Below, piece by piece: positions 35,515-45,665 of a stretch of 64,000 bases of DNA (positions are counted from its first letter, which is position 1; every line of letters starts with the position of its first letter). This DNA is from Leucobacter sp. cx-328 (lineage in GTDB: Bacteria > Actinomycetota > Actinomycetes > Actinomycetales > Microbacteriaceae), in assembly GCF_014530035.1 (NCBI RefSeq), contig NZ_JACVMX010000009.1, forward strand, positions 1 through 64,000. Direction: 5' to 3'. The position numbers and the translations under genes are program-made. The notes beneath the pieces are model-generated. The model was not told the DNA's origin and ran no database searches. It worked only from the letters and a program-made list of their open reading frames with translations.

Positions 35515-36709
35515 TCCCGAGCAGGGCTCGGGACGGCTGGCGCAATCACGCATCAGCCTCGGATCGTCGTTCAAACTGAGCGGCGATAAGACGACGACAG
35601 CGCTGTGGACTGCCACACTGCTGCTCGTCGGTTTCGGGCTCATCATGGTGCTCTCTGCATCATCGATCACCTCCTACCTGGACGACAAAGGCTTCCTCGG
35701 CGGTTTCAAGAGCCAGCTTCTGTACGCGGCCGTAGGCATCCCCATCATGGCGTTTGCGGCGTCGCGCTCACTCGACTTCTGGAAGAAGTGGGCCTGGGTG
35801 TTCTTCGGTGCGGGTCTTGTGCTGCAGGCACTCGTATTTACGCCTCTGGGCGTTGAAGTCTGGGGCAACCGTAACTGGATTCAGATTGGCCCCTTCAATG
35901 GCCAGCCGTCTGAGGCGCTCAAGTTGGCGTTGATCGTGTGGATCGGCGTGGTACTGCTCAAGAAAGAGCCGCTCCTCGGCCAGATGAAGCATGAGCTGAT
36001 TCCAGTCATCTTCCCAGGCGCACTGCTCGCGCTCGGTCTCGTATTGCTCGGCAAAGACCTCGGAACTGCAATGATCATGGCCGCGGTGGTGTTTGGCGCG
36101 ATGTACTTCGGTGGCGTCCGACTGAAGACGCTTGGTGCGTTGGTGGTAGGCGCTCTCGTGGCACTCACCCTTTTCGTGGTGACGAGTGAGAACCGCATGA
36201 ATCGTCTGTTCAGTCACGCCTCAGGCAACGAAGACTACAGCGGCCTCGGATGGCAGACGAGGCACGGACTGTGGGCGATTGCCGATGGTGGCCTGTTCGG
36301 CGTCGGTCTCGGAAACTCGAAAGCCAAGTGGTCGTGGCTGCCCGCGGCAGACAATGACTTCATCTTTGCCATCATTGGCGAAGAACTCGGCTTTGTTGGT
36401 GCGTTCGGCGTCATTCTGCTCTATCTTGTCCTCGCTGTCGTCATGCTGCGTGTGATTGGTCGTGCGCGAGATCGCTTCGGTCGCGCGGTCGTCGGCGGTA
36501 TCCTCGTATGGGTGGTCGGCCAGGCGTTCGTCAATATTGGGGTCGTTATTAACATCTTCCCCGTGCTGGGCGTGCCACTCCCGCTCGTCAGTTCTGGCGG
36601 TACAGCCCTCATCGTCGGTCTTGCCGCTATGGGCGTGGTGATATCGGTTGCAAAAGACAACGCGGCCTATGCCAAGGAGCTCGAGGAGGGGTCATTCGTG
36701 GGACGATAG
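35495..36709 (+). CDS. ftsW: Lipid II polymerase FtsW
   Basis: 404-residue SEDS-family membrane protein, the septal glycan polymerase partner of FtsI. About ten helices; typical segments are IQIGPFNGQPSEALKLALI, LGKDLGTAMIM, the WQTRHGLWAIADGGLFGVGL loop and PVLGVPLPLVSSGGTALI near the C-terminus. The start is uncertain: GTG at 35495, inside the end of murD, is chosen with GGGACGG upstream. TTG at 35477 is the longer option, and no good ATG exists. Confidence 0.92.
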   Translation: MAPGASSPEQGSGRLAQSRISLGSSFKLSGDKTTTALWTATLLLVGFGLIMVLSASSITSYLDDKGFLGGFKSQLLYAAVGIPIMAFAASRSLDFWKKWAWVFFGAGLVLQALVFTPLGVEVWGNRNWIQIGPFNGQPSEALKLALIVWIGVVLLKKEPLLGQMKHELIPVIFPGALLALGLVLLGKDLGTAMIMAAVVFGAMYFGGVRLKTLGALVVGALVALTLFVVTSENRMNRLFSHASGNEDYSGLGWQTRHGLWAIADGGLFGVGLGNSKAKWSWLPAADNDFIFAIIGEELGFVGAFGVILLYLVLAVVMLRVIGRARDRFGRAVVGGILVWVVGQAFVNIGVVINIFPVLGVPLPLVSSGGTALIVGLAAMGVVISVAKDNAAYAKELEEGSFVGR

Positions 36710-36713
36710 TTCC

Positions 36714-37811
36714 ATGACGACTTACCTGCTCGCAGGCGGTGGCACCGCCGGACACGTGAACCCGTTGCTCGCCCTCGCTGATCTCATCACGAAGCGCGAC
36801 CCGAATGCGGAGATCGTGGTCCTCGGCACCCAAGAAGGCCTCGAGTCCCGTCTCGTACCTGAGCGCGGCTACGAGCTCACCACCATTGCCAAACTTCCTT
36901 TCCCGCGCCGCCCGAGTGGGTACGCACTCAAGTTCCCCGCACGCTATGCCAAGGCGGTTAAGCGCGTGCGTCAGGTGATCCGCGAGCGCAACGTTGACGT
37001 CGTTGTTGGTTTCGGCGGTTACGCCTCGGCGCCCGCCTACACGGCTGCCAAGCGTGAGGGCATCCCTACGGTCATTCACGAGGCCAACGCGAAGCCTGGC
37101 ATGGCGAACAAGCTGGGTGCTCGCAGCGCGGCTCGCGTTGCCGTGACATTCGCTGGCACGCCGATTCAGGGTGCGATTGTCACCGGTATGCCGCTGCGTC
37201 CAGAGATTGAGTCACTCGACCTCGCGGCACTGCGCGCCGAGGCGCGTGCGCACTTCGGGCTCGATCCGCACCGCACGACCCTGCTCGCAACCGGTGGATC
37301 GCTCGGCGCGCGCGCAATCAACGAGGGACTGTCGGGATCGGCAGCCGAGATTGTCGCGTCTGGCGCTCAGGTGCTCCATGTTTGGGGTGGCCTGAACGAG
37401 CTCGTAGATCCCGGCGTTGAAAGCTACAACGTGATCGAGTATTGCGACCGCATGGATCTCGCGTTTGCGGCGGCGGATCTCGTAGTTTCGCGCGCGGGTT
37501 CCACTACGGTGAGTGAGATTGCTGGCCTCGGACTGCCCGCCGTGTTCGTGCCCTATGCCGTCGGCAACGGTGAGCAGCGATTCAACGCTGCCGGTGTTGT
37601 CGAAGCCGGGGGAGCACTGCTCGTTGAGGACGAAGAGATCACTGCAGCATGGGTGTCGTCTGAGCTCATCCCGTTGCTGCAGAACGAAGCCCGACTCACC
37701 GAGATGTCGAGGCGTGCGAGCGCCGCGGGCAGCCTTGACGGCACGGCACGACTTCTTTCGCTTGTAGATGAAGTCCTGCGCGAACGCGCAACCGGCAACG
37801 GTAGTCTGTAA
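36714..37811 (+). CDS. murG: UDP-GlcNAc:lipid I N-acetylglucosaminyltransferase
   Basis: 365-residue GT-B glycosyltransferase converting lipid I to lipid II at the inner membrane face. Glycine loop LLAGGGTAGHVNPLLAL (5-21), GFGGYASAPAYTAA near 101-114, HEANAKPGMANKL near 123-135 and SRAGSTTVSEIAGLGLPAVF near 260-279. ATG at 36714 is four bases after the ftsW stop. The upstream extension inside ftsW is unconserved. No strong Shine-Dalgarno at close spacing, so it probably depends on coupling. Confidence 0.95.
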   Translation: MTTYLLAGGGTAGHVNPLLALADLITKRDPNAEIVVLGTQEGLESRLVPERGYELTTIAKLPFPRRPSGYALKFPARYAKAVKRVRQVIRERNVDVVVGFGGYASAPAYTAAKREGIPTVIHEANAKPGMANKLGARSAARVAVTFAGTPIQGAIVTGMPLRPEIESLDLAALRAEARAHFGLDPHRTTLLATGGSLGARAINEGLSGSAAEIVASGAQVLHVWGGLNELVDPGVESYNVIEYCDRMDLAFAAADLVVSRAGSTTVSEIAGLGLPAVFVPYAVGNGEQRFNAAGVVEAGGALLVEDEEITAAWVSSELIPLLQNEARLTEMSRRASAAGSLDGTARLLSLVDEVLRERATGNGSL

Positions 37812-37839
37812 CGCGAACACCCACCGCTAAGGAGCGCAG

Positions 37840-39261
37840 ATGATCTATCCCGATCTCGACCTGGAAATTCCTGAAGACCTCGGCCGCGTACATTTCGTTG
37901 GCATTGGCGGATCAGGAATGAGCGGCATCGCGCGCATGATGCACGAAGCCGGCGTCCAGGTGACGGGCTCTGACCGCAGTTCGACCTACTCGACCGCTGC
38001 GCTCGAAGCGATTGGTATCCCCGTGAAGATCGGCCACGACGCCGCACACGTCGGCGACGCAGATACACTCGTCGTGACTGGCGCACTGTGGCAGGACAAC
38101 CCCGAGTACCAGCGCGCGCTCGCAGAGGGCAAGCCCGTACTCCACCGCTCACAGGCACTCGCGTGGCTCGCACGCGGTCGTCGCGTGGTCTCGGTTGCTG
38201 GTGCGCACGGGAAGACGACGTCGACAGGCATGGTCGTGACCGGTTTGCTCGGCACTGGCGCTGACCCCAACTTCGTCAACGGTGGCATCATCGAGTCGCT
38301 CGGCGTCAGCTCGAGCGCTGGTCAGGACGACCTGTTCGTCATCGAGGCCGACGAGTCGGATAAGTCGTTCTTGCTTTACGACACCTCGGTCGCGCTCATT
38401 ACCAATGTCGATCCCGAACACCTTGACTTCTACGGTTCGCGTGAGGCGTTCATGCAGGCGTTCGTCGACTTCGCAAGCGCGGCTCGCGAGCTCGTCGTGA
38501 TCTCGTCGGACGACCCTGGTGCGCTTGAGGTGCTCGCCACCCTGCGTGCGAACGGGGTTGAAGTGCCAATCCGCACCTTCGGCGAGGCGGTAGACGCTGA
38601 CGTGCGGATCGTGTCCGTCGATGATTCTGGTCCCGTGAAGTTCACCGTTGAGGTTGCCGGGGAGCGCTACGACGCTCAGCTCTCGGTCTTTGGCAAGTAC
38701 AACGCGATCAACGCGGCAGGCGCACTCGCCGTGCTCGTCGGCCTTGGTGTGGAGCCTGGCCCAGCCCTCGAGGCAATCGCAACGTTTGGTGGCACCAAGC
38801 GACGTTTTGAATTCCATGCAGAGGTTGCTGGCGTGCGCGTCTACGACGATTATGCACACCACCACACCGAAGTACAGGCGCTGCTCGAGGCGGCTCGCGC
38901 AGCAGCCGGTGCCGGACGCGTGATCGCGATCCACCAGCCGCACCTGTACAGTCGCACGTCACTCTTCCACAAAGAATTTGCGCAGGTGCTCGAAGCTGGT
39001 GCTGACCACACGGTTGTACTTGCGGTTGACGGGGCGCGTGAAGATCCCGTTGCAGGAGTCACCGGAGAGCTCGTTGCGAACGACTTCGTTGATCCTGCCA
39101 ACGTCGCGTACCGCCCCGAATGGCAGGACGCTGCTGATTACCTCGCAGAAATCGCGCAGCCTGGTGACCTCATGGTCACGATGAGCTGCGGCACGGTCTA
39201 CCAGATCATTCCGCAGGTGGTTGAAGCATTGACTCGTCGTTTCGAGACCGAACGCGCGTGA
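37840..39261 (+). CDS. murC: UDP-MurNAc:L-alanine ligase
   Basis: 473-residue Mur ligase, first amino-acid addition to UDP-MurNAc. [20 protein letters not shown] near 14-33, ATP loop [12 protein letters not shown] near 120-131, and [11 protein letters not shown] near 330-340. ATG at 37840 with AAGGAG upstream. It overlaps ftsQ by 4 bases (GTGA). Confidence 0.95.
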   Translation: MIYPDLDLEIPEDLGRVHFVGIGGSGMSGIARMMHEAGVQVTGSDRSSTYSTAALEAIGIPVKIGHDAAHVGDADTLVVTGALWQDNPEYQRALAEGKPVLHRSQALAWLARGRRVVSVAGAHGKTTSTGMVVTGLLGTGADPNFVNGGIIESLGVSSSAGQDDLFVIEADESDKSFLLYDTSVALITNVDPEHLDFYGSREAFMQAFVDFASAARELVVISSDDPGALEVLATLRANGVEVPIRTFGEAVDADVRIVSVDDSGPVKFTVEVAGERYDAQLSVFGKYNAINAAGALAVLVGLGVEPGPALEAIATFGGTKRRFEFHAEVAGVRVYDDYAHHHTEVQALLEAARAAAGAGRVIAIHQPHLYSRTSLFHKEFAQVLEAGADHTVVLAVDGAREDPVAGVTGELVANDFVDPANVAYRPEWQDAADYLAEIAQPGDLMVTMSCGTVYQIIPQVVEALTRRFETERA

Positions 39262-40304
39262 AGCGACCCGACGGCTTCGATGGGGGTTTCCATACGGAAC
39301 CCGGAGACCAGCGGGCGCACGTAGCGCCGCCGGTCAGCGAAGCCGTGCCCGAAACACCTGTCGCGCCCCAGCGATCGGCTGACTCGGGGCCAGTTTCTGG
39401 TGTCGGTGAATCTTCGCCTGGCTGGGACGCTGAATCACCGGCACCCGCCACTGCGCCCACCGCGATCGCAAAAGCCTGGCTTGGAGATGTGGTGCAACGT
39501 GGGACGCAGGCGCTCGAGGCGCGTTCGGCGGATCCGCTGCGCGATGCCAAACGACGCGTGCGCGACGCCGAGCGGAGCGTAAAGCGCCGCGAGCGCCGGG
39601 AGCGAAAGCGGTTCTCAGCGGCCGGCCGCCGCAAGCGGATCAGGCTCATGATCGTTGGTGGGTCGGTCGTCGCGCTTGCGCTCTTCGTACTGATTGGGGT
39701 GTTTACGCCCATCATGTCGGTGCGCAATATTGAGGTGACCGGCACGACAACGCTTGATCCGGTCGCGGTCACTGAGCAGCTGTCGAAGCTGCAAGGGGAG
39801 CCGCTCGCGCTCGTCTCGAAGGGCGACGTGTTCGCTGTGCTCGAAGAGTTCCCGCTCATTGAGCGCTTCGGTATCGAGCTCATCCCGCCGAGCACGATGA
39901 TCGTGCGCATTCAGGAACGTACGCCCGTGATCTCACTCAAGGGTGACGGTGGATTCACGCTGTACGACGCCGCTGGCGTCGAGGTCGGTACTGCTGCCGA
40001 ACGCCCCACCGGCGTGCCGCTCGGCAGTGAGCAAGTAAGCGATGTCACCACGCCGGCGTTTTCTGAGGCCGCACGCATCGTTCGTGATCTGCCGGATGAT
40101 CCGCGCAACCGCATTGTGTCGGTAGCGGCAAAGGGTGCACAAGACGTCAGGTTCACGCTTGATAGTGGTGTCGAAGTCTTCTGGGGCAATCGAGAGCGTT
40201 CGCAGGCGAAGGCAGCAGTGCTCGTGAAAATGCTCGCATCACTTCAGGATCGCGGCGTGTCTTACATTGATGTCTCATCTTCGGAGGCTCCGGTCTTCCG
40301 TTGA
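39258..40304 (+). CDS. ftsQ: Division protein FtsQ
   Basis: 348-residue bitopic protein. A long cytoplasmic region (1-130) with a basic Arg/Lys-rich helix just before the membrane is followed by one transmembrane helix (about 131-153), a POTRA domain ([19 protein letters not shown] near 154-172) and the FtsQ beta domain to the end. It bridges FtsL and the FtsW-FtsI complex. GTG start overlaps the murC stop. Confidence 0.92.
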   Translation: MKRPDGFDGGFHTEPGDQRAHVAPPVSEAVPETPVAPQRSADSGPVSGVGESSPGWDAESPAPATAPTAIAKAWLGDVVQRGTQALEARSADPLRDAKRRVRDAERSVKRRERRERKRFSAAGRRKRIRLMIVGGSVVALALFVLIGVFTPIMSVRNIEVTGTTTLDPVAVTEQLSKLQGEPLALVSKGDVFAVLEEFPLIERFGIELIPPSTMIVRIQERTPVISLKGDGGFTLYDAAGVEVGTAAERPTGVPLGSEQVSDVTTPAFSEAARIVRDLPDDPRNRIVSVAAKGAQDVRFTLDSGVEVFWGNRERSQAKAAVLVKMLASLQDRGVSYIDVSSSEAPVFR

Positions 40305-40351
40305 TCCGGCAAATCGGCGTGTCGATAGAAGCAGAACGCAGTACCCGCATA

Positions 40352-40412
40352 ACTTTGGTGAGAAGCGTATACGTCAATACTAACTTTAAGGTTCAGGTTG
40401 AACTTTAAGGTT
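40352..40412 (+). promoter_or_regulatory. Candidate FtsR operator upstream of ftsZ
   Basis: The near-palindromic 12-mer AACTTTAAGGTT occurs twice, at 40382-40393 and 40401-40412 (19-base period), with a partial third copy AACTTTGGT at 40352-40360. The last copy ends 18 bases before the ftsZ start. MerR-type regulators bind such dyads, and FtsR, which controls ftsZ in corynebacteria, is encoded at 12.4 kb. The link is inferred. Confidence 0.55.
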
Positions 40413-40429
40413 TGAGCGGAGGAACTCAG

Positions 40430-41662
40430 GTGGCAACCAACCAGAACTACCTTGCGGTCATCAAGGTCGTAGGTGTCGGCGGCGGTGGCGTGAATGCCGT
40501 AAACCGCATGATTGAGCTGGGTCTTCGCGGTGTTGAGTTCATCGCCGTGAACACCGATGCGCAGGCGCTTCTGCTCAGTGACGCTGATGTAAAGCTTGAC
40601 GTCGGTCGCGAGCTGACTCGTGGTCTTGGCGCAGGTGCCGACCCCGAGGTTGGCCGTCGCGCGGCAGAAGACCACGCTGAAGAGATCGAAGAGGCTCTCG
40701 CAGGCGCAGACATGGTCTTTGTTACCGCAGGTGAGGGTGGCGGCACCGGTACCGGCGCTGCTCCCGTCGTCGCGCGCATCGCAAAGTCGATCGGCGCGCT
40801 GACCATCGGCGTCGTCACTCGTCCCTTCAGCTTCGAAGGAAAGCGTCGTGCGGCTCAAGCGGACAACGGCGTGAACACGCTTCGCGAGGCAGTCGACACG
40901 CTTATCGTTGTGCCCAACGACCGACTGCTTGAGATCAGCGATCCCGGAATCAGCATGATCGAGGCATTTGCCGCAGCCGACCAGGTGCTTCTTGCCGGGG
41001 TTTCGGGCATTACTGACCTCATCACGACTCCCGGCCTCATCAACCTTGACTTCGCAGACGTCAAGTCTGTCATGCAGGGGGCTGGCGCAGCGCTCATGGG
41101 TATCGGTTCGGCGCGGGGTGCGGATCGCGCAATCAAGGCGGCAGAGCTCGCGGTTGCCTCGCCGCTTCTTGAGGCCTCGGTTGAGGGAGCGCACGGCGTG
41201 CTGCTCTCGATCCAGGGTTCCTCGAACCTTGCCCTGAGTGAGATCTACGAAGCGTCCACCCTTGTGCAGGACGTCGTCCACCCAGAGGCAAACATTATCT
41301 TCGGTACGGTCATTGATGACACCCTGGGTGATGAGGTCCGCGTGACGGTTATCGCTGCAGGATTCGATGCTGATAACGGTGTTTCGAAGCAGGTCAACGA
41401 TCGCGGCCGCCGCGGCAGCCATCACGAGACACTCGATGAAGCAAAGAGCAACGGACGTTCGGCCGATGCCGGCGGTGAAGCGACTGGCCTTGGGTTCCCC
41501 GGCTTCTCTGCAGCACGCGAGCCTGCCGTTGCGGCAGAGCCCACGCTCTCGTCGCAGTTCGGCGAGGTGCTCTCGAGCCCGCCCGTTGAGGCGCAGCTCA
41601 ACGACCCCGCGTTCGATGGCGATGATGACGATGATCTCGACATCCCGGAGTTCCTGAGGTAA
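40430..41662 (+). CDS. ftsZ: Cell division GTPase FtsZ
   Basis: 410-residue tubulin homologue forming the Z-ring. GTP-binding [14 protein letters not shown] near 13-26, the tubulin signature [12 protein letters not shown] near 99-110, and the conserved C-terminal peptide [10 protein letters not shown] (401-410) that recruits SepF and other partners. A long variable linker spans about 320-395. GTG at 40430 with GGAGG at 40418-40422; a TTG six codons upstream lies in the repeat region and is unlikely. Confidence 0.97.
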   Translation: MATNQNYLAVIKVVGVGGGGVNAVNRMIELGLRGVEFIAVNTDAQALLLSDADVKLDVGRELTRGLGAGADPEVGRRAAEDHAEEIEEALAGADMVFVTAGEGGGTGTGAAPVVARIAKSIGALTIGVVTRPFSFEGKRRAAQADNGVNTLREAVDTLIVVPNDRLLEISDPGISMIEAFAAADQVLLAGVSGITDLITTPGLINLDFADVKSVMQGAGAALMGIGSARGADRAIKAAELAVASPLLEASVEGAHGVLLSIQGSSNLALSEIYEASTLVQDVVHPEANIIFGTVIDDTLGDEVRVTVIAAGFDADNGVSKQVNDRGRRGSHHETLDEAKSNGRSADAGGEATGLGFPGFSAAREPAVAAEPTLSSQFGEVLSSPPVEAQLNDPAFDGDDDDDLDIPEFLR

Positions 41663-41665
41663 TCA

Positions 41666-42355
41666 GTGGAACAGCAGATCGATACCGTAGCTCTCGCGGA
41701 ACGCCTGACGGGCGTTCAGTCTGATGTGGCTTCCGCTTGTGCGGCTGCTGGCCGAGTAGCAGAGGATGTCACGTTGATCGTCGTGACGAAGTTCCATCCG
41801 GCTGCTCTCGTAACTGCGCTCGCCGATCTTGGAGTACGTGATGTTGGTGAAAATCGCCATCAGGAGGCCCGCGATAAGGCGGCAGAGCTTGCCGCCCTTG
41901 ATCTGAACTGGCACTTTATTGGTCAGTTGCAGACCAAGAAGGCGCGCCAGGCTGCGCAGTACGCAAGTGCGATCCATTCGATTGATAGCGAGCGCCTAGT
42001 AGAAGCACTTGCCCGGATTGAGCGCAAGGTCGATGCGTTTGTGCAGATCAACCTCACCGACGACCCTGGACGCGGTGGGGTGGCACCTGAGGGTATTGAG
42101 TCGCTTGCTGAGCGAATTCTCGAAACACCCTCATTGAACCTTCGTGGTGTGATGGCTGTTGCGCCGCTTGAAGAAGACCCCGCTCGTGCTTTTGAGCGTC
42201 TCGCCGGCTACTCCGAGCGTGTGCGCTCGCTTGACGCCGGTGCCACTGCGATTTCTGCGGGCATGACCCACGATTTCGCAGAAGCGATCGCCGCAGGGGC
42301 GACACACCTGAGAATTGGAAGCGCAATTACCGGGAATAGGCCGCCCCAGCGGTAA
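41666..42355 (+). CDS. YggS-family PLP homeostasis protein
   Basis: 229-residue TIM-barrel PLP-binding protein. The PLP lysine is in TLIVVTKFHPAA (near 41-42) and GENRHQEARDK near 61-71, NWHFIGQLQTKK near 82-93 and SAGMTHDFAEAI near 199-210 are typical. It balances free pyridoxal phosphate. In many actinobacteria a yfiH gene sits between ftsZ and this gene; here the gap is three bases. GTG start at 41666. Confidence 0.9.
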   Translation: MEQQIDTVALAERLTGVQSDVASACAAAGRVAEDVTLIVVTKFHPAALVTALADLGVRDVGENRHQEARDKAAELAALDLNWHFIGQLQTKKARQAAQYASAIHSIDSERLVEALARIERKVDAFVQINLTDDPGRGGVAPEGIESLAERILETPSLNLRGVMAVAPLEEDPARAFERLAGYSERVRSLDAGATAISAGMTHDFAEAIAAGATHLRIGSAITGNRPPQR

Positions 42356-42385
42356 CCTCGGAGCAAGCATTGTAGGGAGTAACAA

Positions 42386-42868
42386 ATGGGTAACCCGCTG
42401 AAGAAGACGATGGTATTCCTGGGTCTCGCCGAAGAGGACCTTGCTGCAGAGGCAGCTGAGCAGGCTGCGCCTGTTCAGCGTCCCACCACTGCTGCGGAGA
42501 CCACCCCGGCGAAGGCTGCACCGCGCCCGACTGTCGCGCCATTGCGTCGCGTGACGCCGGTCCGTCACCAGCCTGCTCAGCCGATGAGTGAAATCCTCAC
42601 GGTGCATCCCACCGAGTACAAGGACGCTCGCGCAATCGCTGAGAGCTTCCGCGAAGGTGTTCCCGTGATTCTCAATCTCTCCCGCATGGGGGAGTCGGAG
42701 GCAAAGCGCTTGATCGACTTCGCGAGCGGTTTGACGCTCGGTTTGCACGGTCGTATCGAGCGTGTGACGAGCAAGGTCTTCCTGCTGACCCCAGAGCACA
42801 TCGAGGTTGGTAGCGATGAGCCGGTCCGTGAAGAGACCGGTTCGTTCTTCGTGAGCCCCAGCGCTTAA
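42386..42868 (+). CDS. sepF: Cell division protein SepF
   Basis: 160-residue FtsZ-ring protein. An N-terminal amphipathic segment (MGNPLKKTMVFLGL) likely touches the membrane. An Ala/Pro linker follows, then the SepF domain (about 68-150) with ILNLSRMGESEAKRLIDFAS near 93-112. SepF links FtsZ to the membrane in bacteria without FtsA. ATG at 42386 with AGGGAG upstream. Confidence 0.93.
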   Translation: MGNPLKKTMVFLGLAEEDLAAEAAEQAAPVQRPTTAAETTPAKAAPRPTVAPLRRVTPVRHQPAQPMSEILTVHPTEYKDARAIAESFREGVPVILNLSRMGESEAKRLIDFASGLTLGLHGRIERVTSKVFLLTPEHIEVGSDEPVREETGSFFVSPSA

Positions 42869-42872
42869 CCAA

Positions 42873-43169
42873 GTGGAGCTTTTTTACATTCTCACCACTG
42901 TGATTCGGGTATTCCTCCGAATCTATGTGCTGTTCCTCTGGGCTCGACTCATTATTGACTGGGTCGTCGTATTCAACCCACGATTCCGACCACGCGGCTT
43001 TGTCGCTGTGCTGGTTGAACTCGTGTTTAGTGTGACCGATCCTCCTCTGAAGGCGATTCGCAAGGTCCTCCCGCCGATCCGACTTGGCCAGGTGTCAATC
43101 GATATGGGCTGGATGATCGCAATGTTTGTTTGTTGGATTGCGCTCGGTCTAATTCCGGGTTACTTCTAA
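42873..43169 (+). CDS. YggT-family membrane protein
   Basis: 98-residue protein with two YggT-type helices (about 3-25 and 75-97) separated by a loop with the conserved FNPRFRPRG and VTDPPLKAIRKVLPPIR. Regularly between sepF and divIVA in actinobacteria; thought to help envelope or division function, but no biochemical role is settled. GTG start at 42873, four bases after the sepF stop. Confidence 0.88.
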   Translation: MELFYILTTVIRVFLRIYVLFLWARLIIDWVVVFNPRFRPRGFVAVLVELVFSVTDPPLKAIRKVLPPIRLGQVSIDMGWMIAMFVCWIALGLIPGYF

Positions 43170-43253
43170 TCAACTGAGCGGTATTGCCACTTTGTTTGCT
43201 AGCGTAAGTGTGACGATCATGCGAATGGTCCCCAATCGAAAGAGACGGTAACG

Positions 43254-43901
43254 ATGGCTTTGACACCTGAAGACGTGGTGAATCAGAAGTTCACGATCAC
43301 AAAGTTCCGTGATGGCTACGACCTTGATCAGGTCGATGATTTCCTCGACACGATTGTCGAAGAGTTCCGCCAGCACGAAGCTGAGAAGGCTGAACTGCAG
43401 GCCAAGATTGACGAGCTCACCGCGCAGCTCGAAGAGGCTCGTGCAAACGCCGGCCAGGCTGCTGCGGCTCCCGTAGCTGCTGCACCGCAGCCCGTTGCTG
43501 CTGCACCTGCTCCCGCAGCGACCGAGTCCTCGACATCGCTCGAGGCTGACGCGGTCAAGTCGAGCGCGATGTTGCAGATGGCTCTCGAGCTTCACGACAA
43601 GTACGTTCGTGAAGGCGAAGAGACCCGCGACCAGCTCGTTGGTGATGCAGAGAAGAAGAGCACTCAGCTCGTCACCGATGCTGAGCGCACCGCAAAGAAG
43701 CTCACGCAGGACGCACAGACTAAGCGCGAAGCAGAGATGCGCGTACACACCGACGAAGTTAAGGACATCAAGGGTCGCATCGTTGACCTGCGTCAGTTCG
43801 AAGCTGAGTACCGTACCACGCTCCGCTCGTACATTCAGTCGCAGCTTCGTGGCCTTGACACCACGAACGAGCCTGAGGGCATTCCCGAGGGCGTCGAGTA
43901 A
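43254..43901 (+). CDS. divIVA: Polar growth protein DivIVA (Wag31)
   Basis: 215-residue coiled-coil protein. The membrane-curvature-binding N-terminus (TPEDVVNQKFTITKFRDGYD, about 3-22) and first coiled coil (25-66) are followed by an Ala/Pro linker (67-95) and a second coiled coil (about 100-195). It organises cell-pole growth and peptidoglycan synthesis in actinobacteria. Its own upstream gap (43170-43253) contains TAGCGT at 43200-43205, a possible -10. Confidence 0.95.
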   Translation: MALTPEDVVNQKFTITKFRDGYDLDQVDDFLDTIVEEFRQHEAEKAELQAKIDELTAQLEEARANAGQAAAAPVAAAPQPVAAAPAPAATESSTSLEADAVKSSAMLQMALELHDKYVREGEETRDQLVGDAEKKSTQLVTDAERTAKKLTQDAQTKREAEMRVHTDEVKDIKGRIVDLRQFEAEYRTTLRSYIQSQLRGLDTTNEPEGIPEGVE

Positions 43902-43909
43902 TACTTACG

Positions 43910-44578
43910 GTGGCTGAAGACATTACTCCCGCCACCGAACCTTCGCAGACCGCGGGGGCATCACGGCGATCCATTTGGATCCCTGTGTTGCTCATCGCGG
44001 TCGCGTTGGTTGTGGCCACAATTGACCAGGTTTCGAAGAACTGGGTCGTCGCAAATCTGCCTCCTGGTGAGCCGATTCCGGTTGTCGGCGAAGCTTTGCA
44101 ATGGCTGTTTGTTCGTAATCCTGGTGCTGCGTTCTCCATGGCGAGCGGTGCGACCTGGGTCTTCACGATTCTCGCAGCGGTTGTCGCTGGCGTAATCGTA
44201 TGGCAGATTCGACGGCTTCGCTCTGTGCCCTGGGCGCTCTTCCTCGGCTTGCTGCTCGGCGGCGTGCTTGGTAACCTCACGGATCGTCTGACGCGTGCGC
44301 CAGGGTTCCCAGAAGGTCACGTGATCGACTTCATCTACACGCCGTGGATGATGCCAGCGATCTATAACGTTGCTGACGTCGCAATCGTTTCCGCAATGTG
44401 CATCTTCGTGCTTGTGACGCTGCTCGGTCTCCCCATCACTGGCGGGCCGCGTGAGCGCACACGCAAAGAGCTTGAAACAGTAGAAGCTGACCAAGTAAAC
44501 GATGCAACTGAGCCTGCTGCCGATGCGCAGCCGACGGCTCCTGGAGAAGAGAACGAGGTCCGAAATGGAACAGCGTAG
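43910..44578 (+). CDS. lspA: Lipoprotein signal peptidase
   Basis: 222-residue signal peptidase II with four transmembrane helices. Conserved [11 protein letters not shown] near 65-75, [11 protein letters not shown] near 117-127 (first catalytic Asp) and [12 protein letters not shown] near 151-162 (second catalytic Asp). The C-terminal 45 residues are an acidic extension. GTG at 43910, nine bases after divIVA. The lipoprotein at 51.4 kb is a likely substrate. Confidence 0.94.
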   Translation: MAEDITPATEPSQTAGASRRSIWIPVLLIAVALVVATIDQVSKNWVVANLPPGEPIPVVGEALQWLFVRNPGAAFSMASGATWVFTILAAVVAGVIVWQIRRLRSVPWALFLGLLLGGVLGNLTDRLTRAPGFPEGHVIDFIYTPWMMPAIYNVADVAIVSAMCIFVLVTLLGLPITGGPRERTRKELETVEADQVNDATEPAADAQPTAPGEENEVRNGTA

Positions 44579-45482
44579 TCTTCCGGTTCCACCGGGACTC
44601 GCAGGGGAGCGCGCTGACGCTGCGCTCGCCAAGTTGCTGGGGTTTTCGCGGACCTTTGCGCAGTCGGTACTTGCTGACGGCGGCGTGGAGCTCGACGGCG
44701 TAGCGCTCGGGAAGTCTGATCGCCTCGCTGAGGGCGGTTGGCTTTCGATCGAGTGGACGGAGCCGAAGGGCCCCGAGGTGATTCCCGTTGATGTTCCTGA
44801 ACTCGGCATCATCTACGACGATGAAGATCTGGTCGTCATCGATAAGCCCGCAGGCGTTGCTGCGCACCCCTCTATTGGTTGGACCGGCCCCACGGTGCTC
44901 GGCGCACTCGCCGGTGCGGGTTACCGCATCGCTACCTCTGGTCCGCCTGAGCGTCAGGGCATCGTGCACCGCCTCGACGCTGGCACGAGTGGGCTTATGG
45001 TCGTTGCGAAGAGCGAGCGCGCGTACAGCCTGTTGAAGCGTGCATTCAAGGACCGTGAGGTGCACAAGATCTACCACGCTGTCGTCCAGGGGCATCCTGA
45101 CCCTTCGGCTGGCACCGTCGAAGGTGCGATCGGCCGCGCCCCAGGCAACGAGTGGAAGTTCGCGGTGACGAGCGACGGCAAGCCGTCGATCACCCACTAC
45201 GAGACCGTGGAGGCGTACCCGTACGCGACGCTGCTCGAGATTGAGTTGGAAACTGGTCGTACGCACCAGATCCGCGTACACATGTCTGCACAGCGCCATC
45301 CGTGCGTTGGCGACGCAATGTACGGGGCTGACCCTTCGCTCTCTGAGCGTCTCGGGCTTGACCGCCAGTGGCTCCATGCAAAGCGCCTCGGCTTCCGCCA
45401 TCCTGGCACGGGACTTCCCGTTGAGTTCGAGTCTGAGTACCCGGCAGACCTCGCACACGCCCTCAAGGTGTTGGACGTCTAG
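44565..45482 (+). CDS. RluD-family 23S rRNA pseudouridine synthase
   Basis: 305-residue RluA/RluD-type enzyme. N-terminal S4-like RNA-binding domain (about 14-70), then the catalytic domain with [16 protein letters not shown] near 136-151 (catalytic Asp) and [12 protein letters not shown] near 227-238. ATG at 44565 overlaps lspA by 14 bases and has CGAGG upstream. A longer frame inside lspA is unconserved. Confidence 0.92.
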   Translation: MEQRSLPVPPGLAGERADAALAKLLGFSRTFAQSVLADGGVELDGVALGKSDRLAEGGWLSIEWTEPKGPEVIPVDVPELGIIYDDEDLVVIDKPAGVAAHPSIGWTGPTVLGALAGAGYRIATSGPPERQGIVHRLDAGTSGLMVVAKSERAYSLLKRAFKDREVHKIYHAVVQGHPDPSAGTVEGAIGRAPGNEWKFAVTSDGKPSITHYETVEAYPYATLLEIELETGRTHQIRVHMSAQRHPCVGDAMYGADPSLSERLGLDRQWLHAKRLGFRHPGTGLPVEFESEYPADLAHALKVLDV

Positions 45483-45665
45483 TTCGCGCGATCCGCACAC
45501 ATTGCACTGATCCGCTCATTGAGTACGTGGGTTTCCGCTCGGAATCCATGCTCGATGGGCGGATCACGCATGTTCACCGCACGAGACCCACGCAGTGTTC
45601 AGCGCGTGGGGCGAACTCCGGGGCACAGCAGGGTACCCTGGAGAACGTCGAAAGGGGCCTGACCG

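Noticed and set aside
33973-35670. A 565-codon open frame on the - strand opposite murD
   Set aside because: Shadow of murD in the complementary frame; His/Arg-rich sequence without family motifs.
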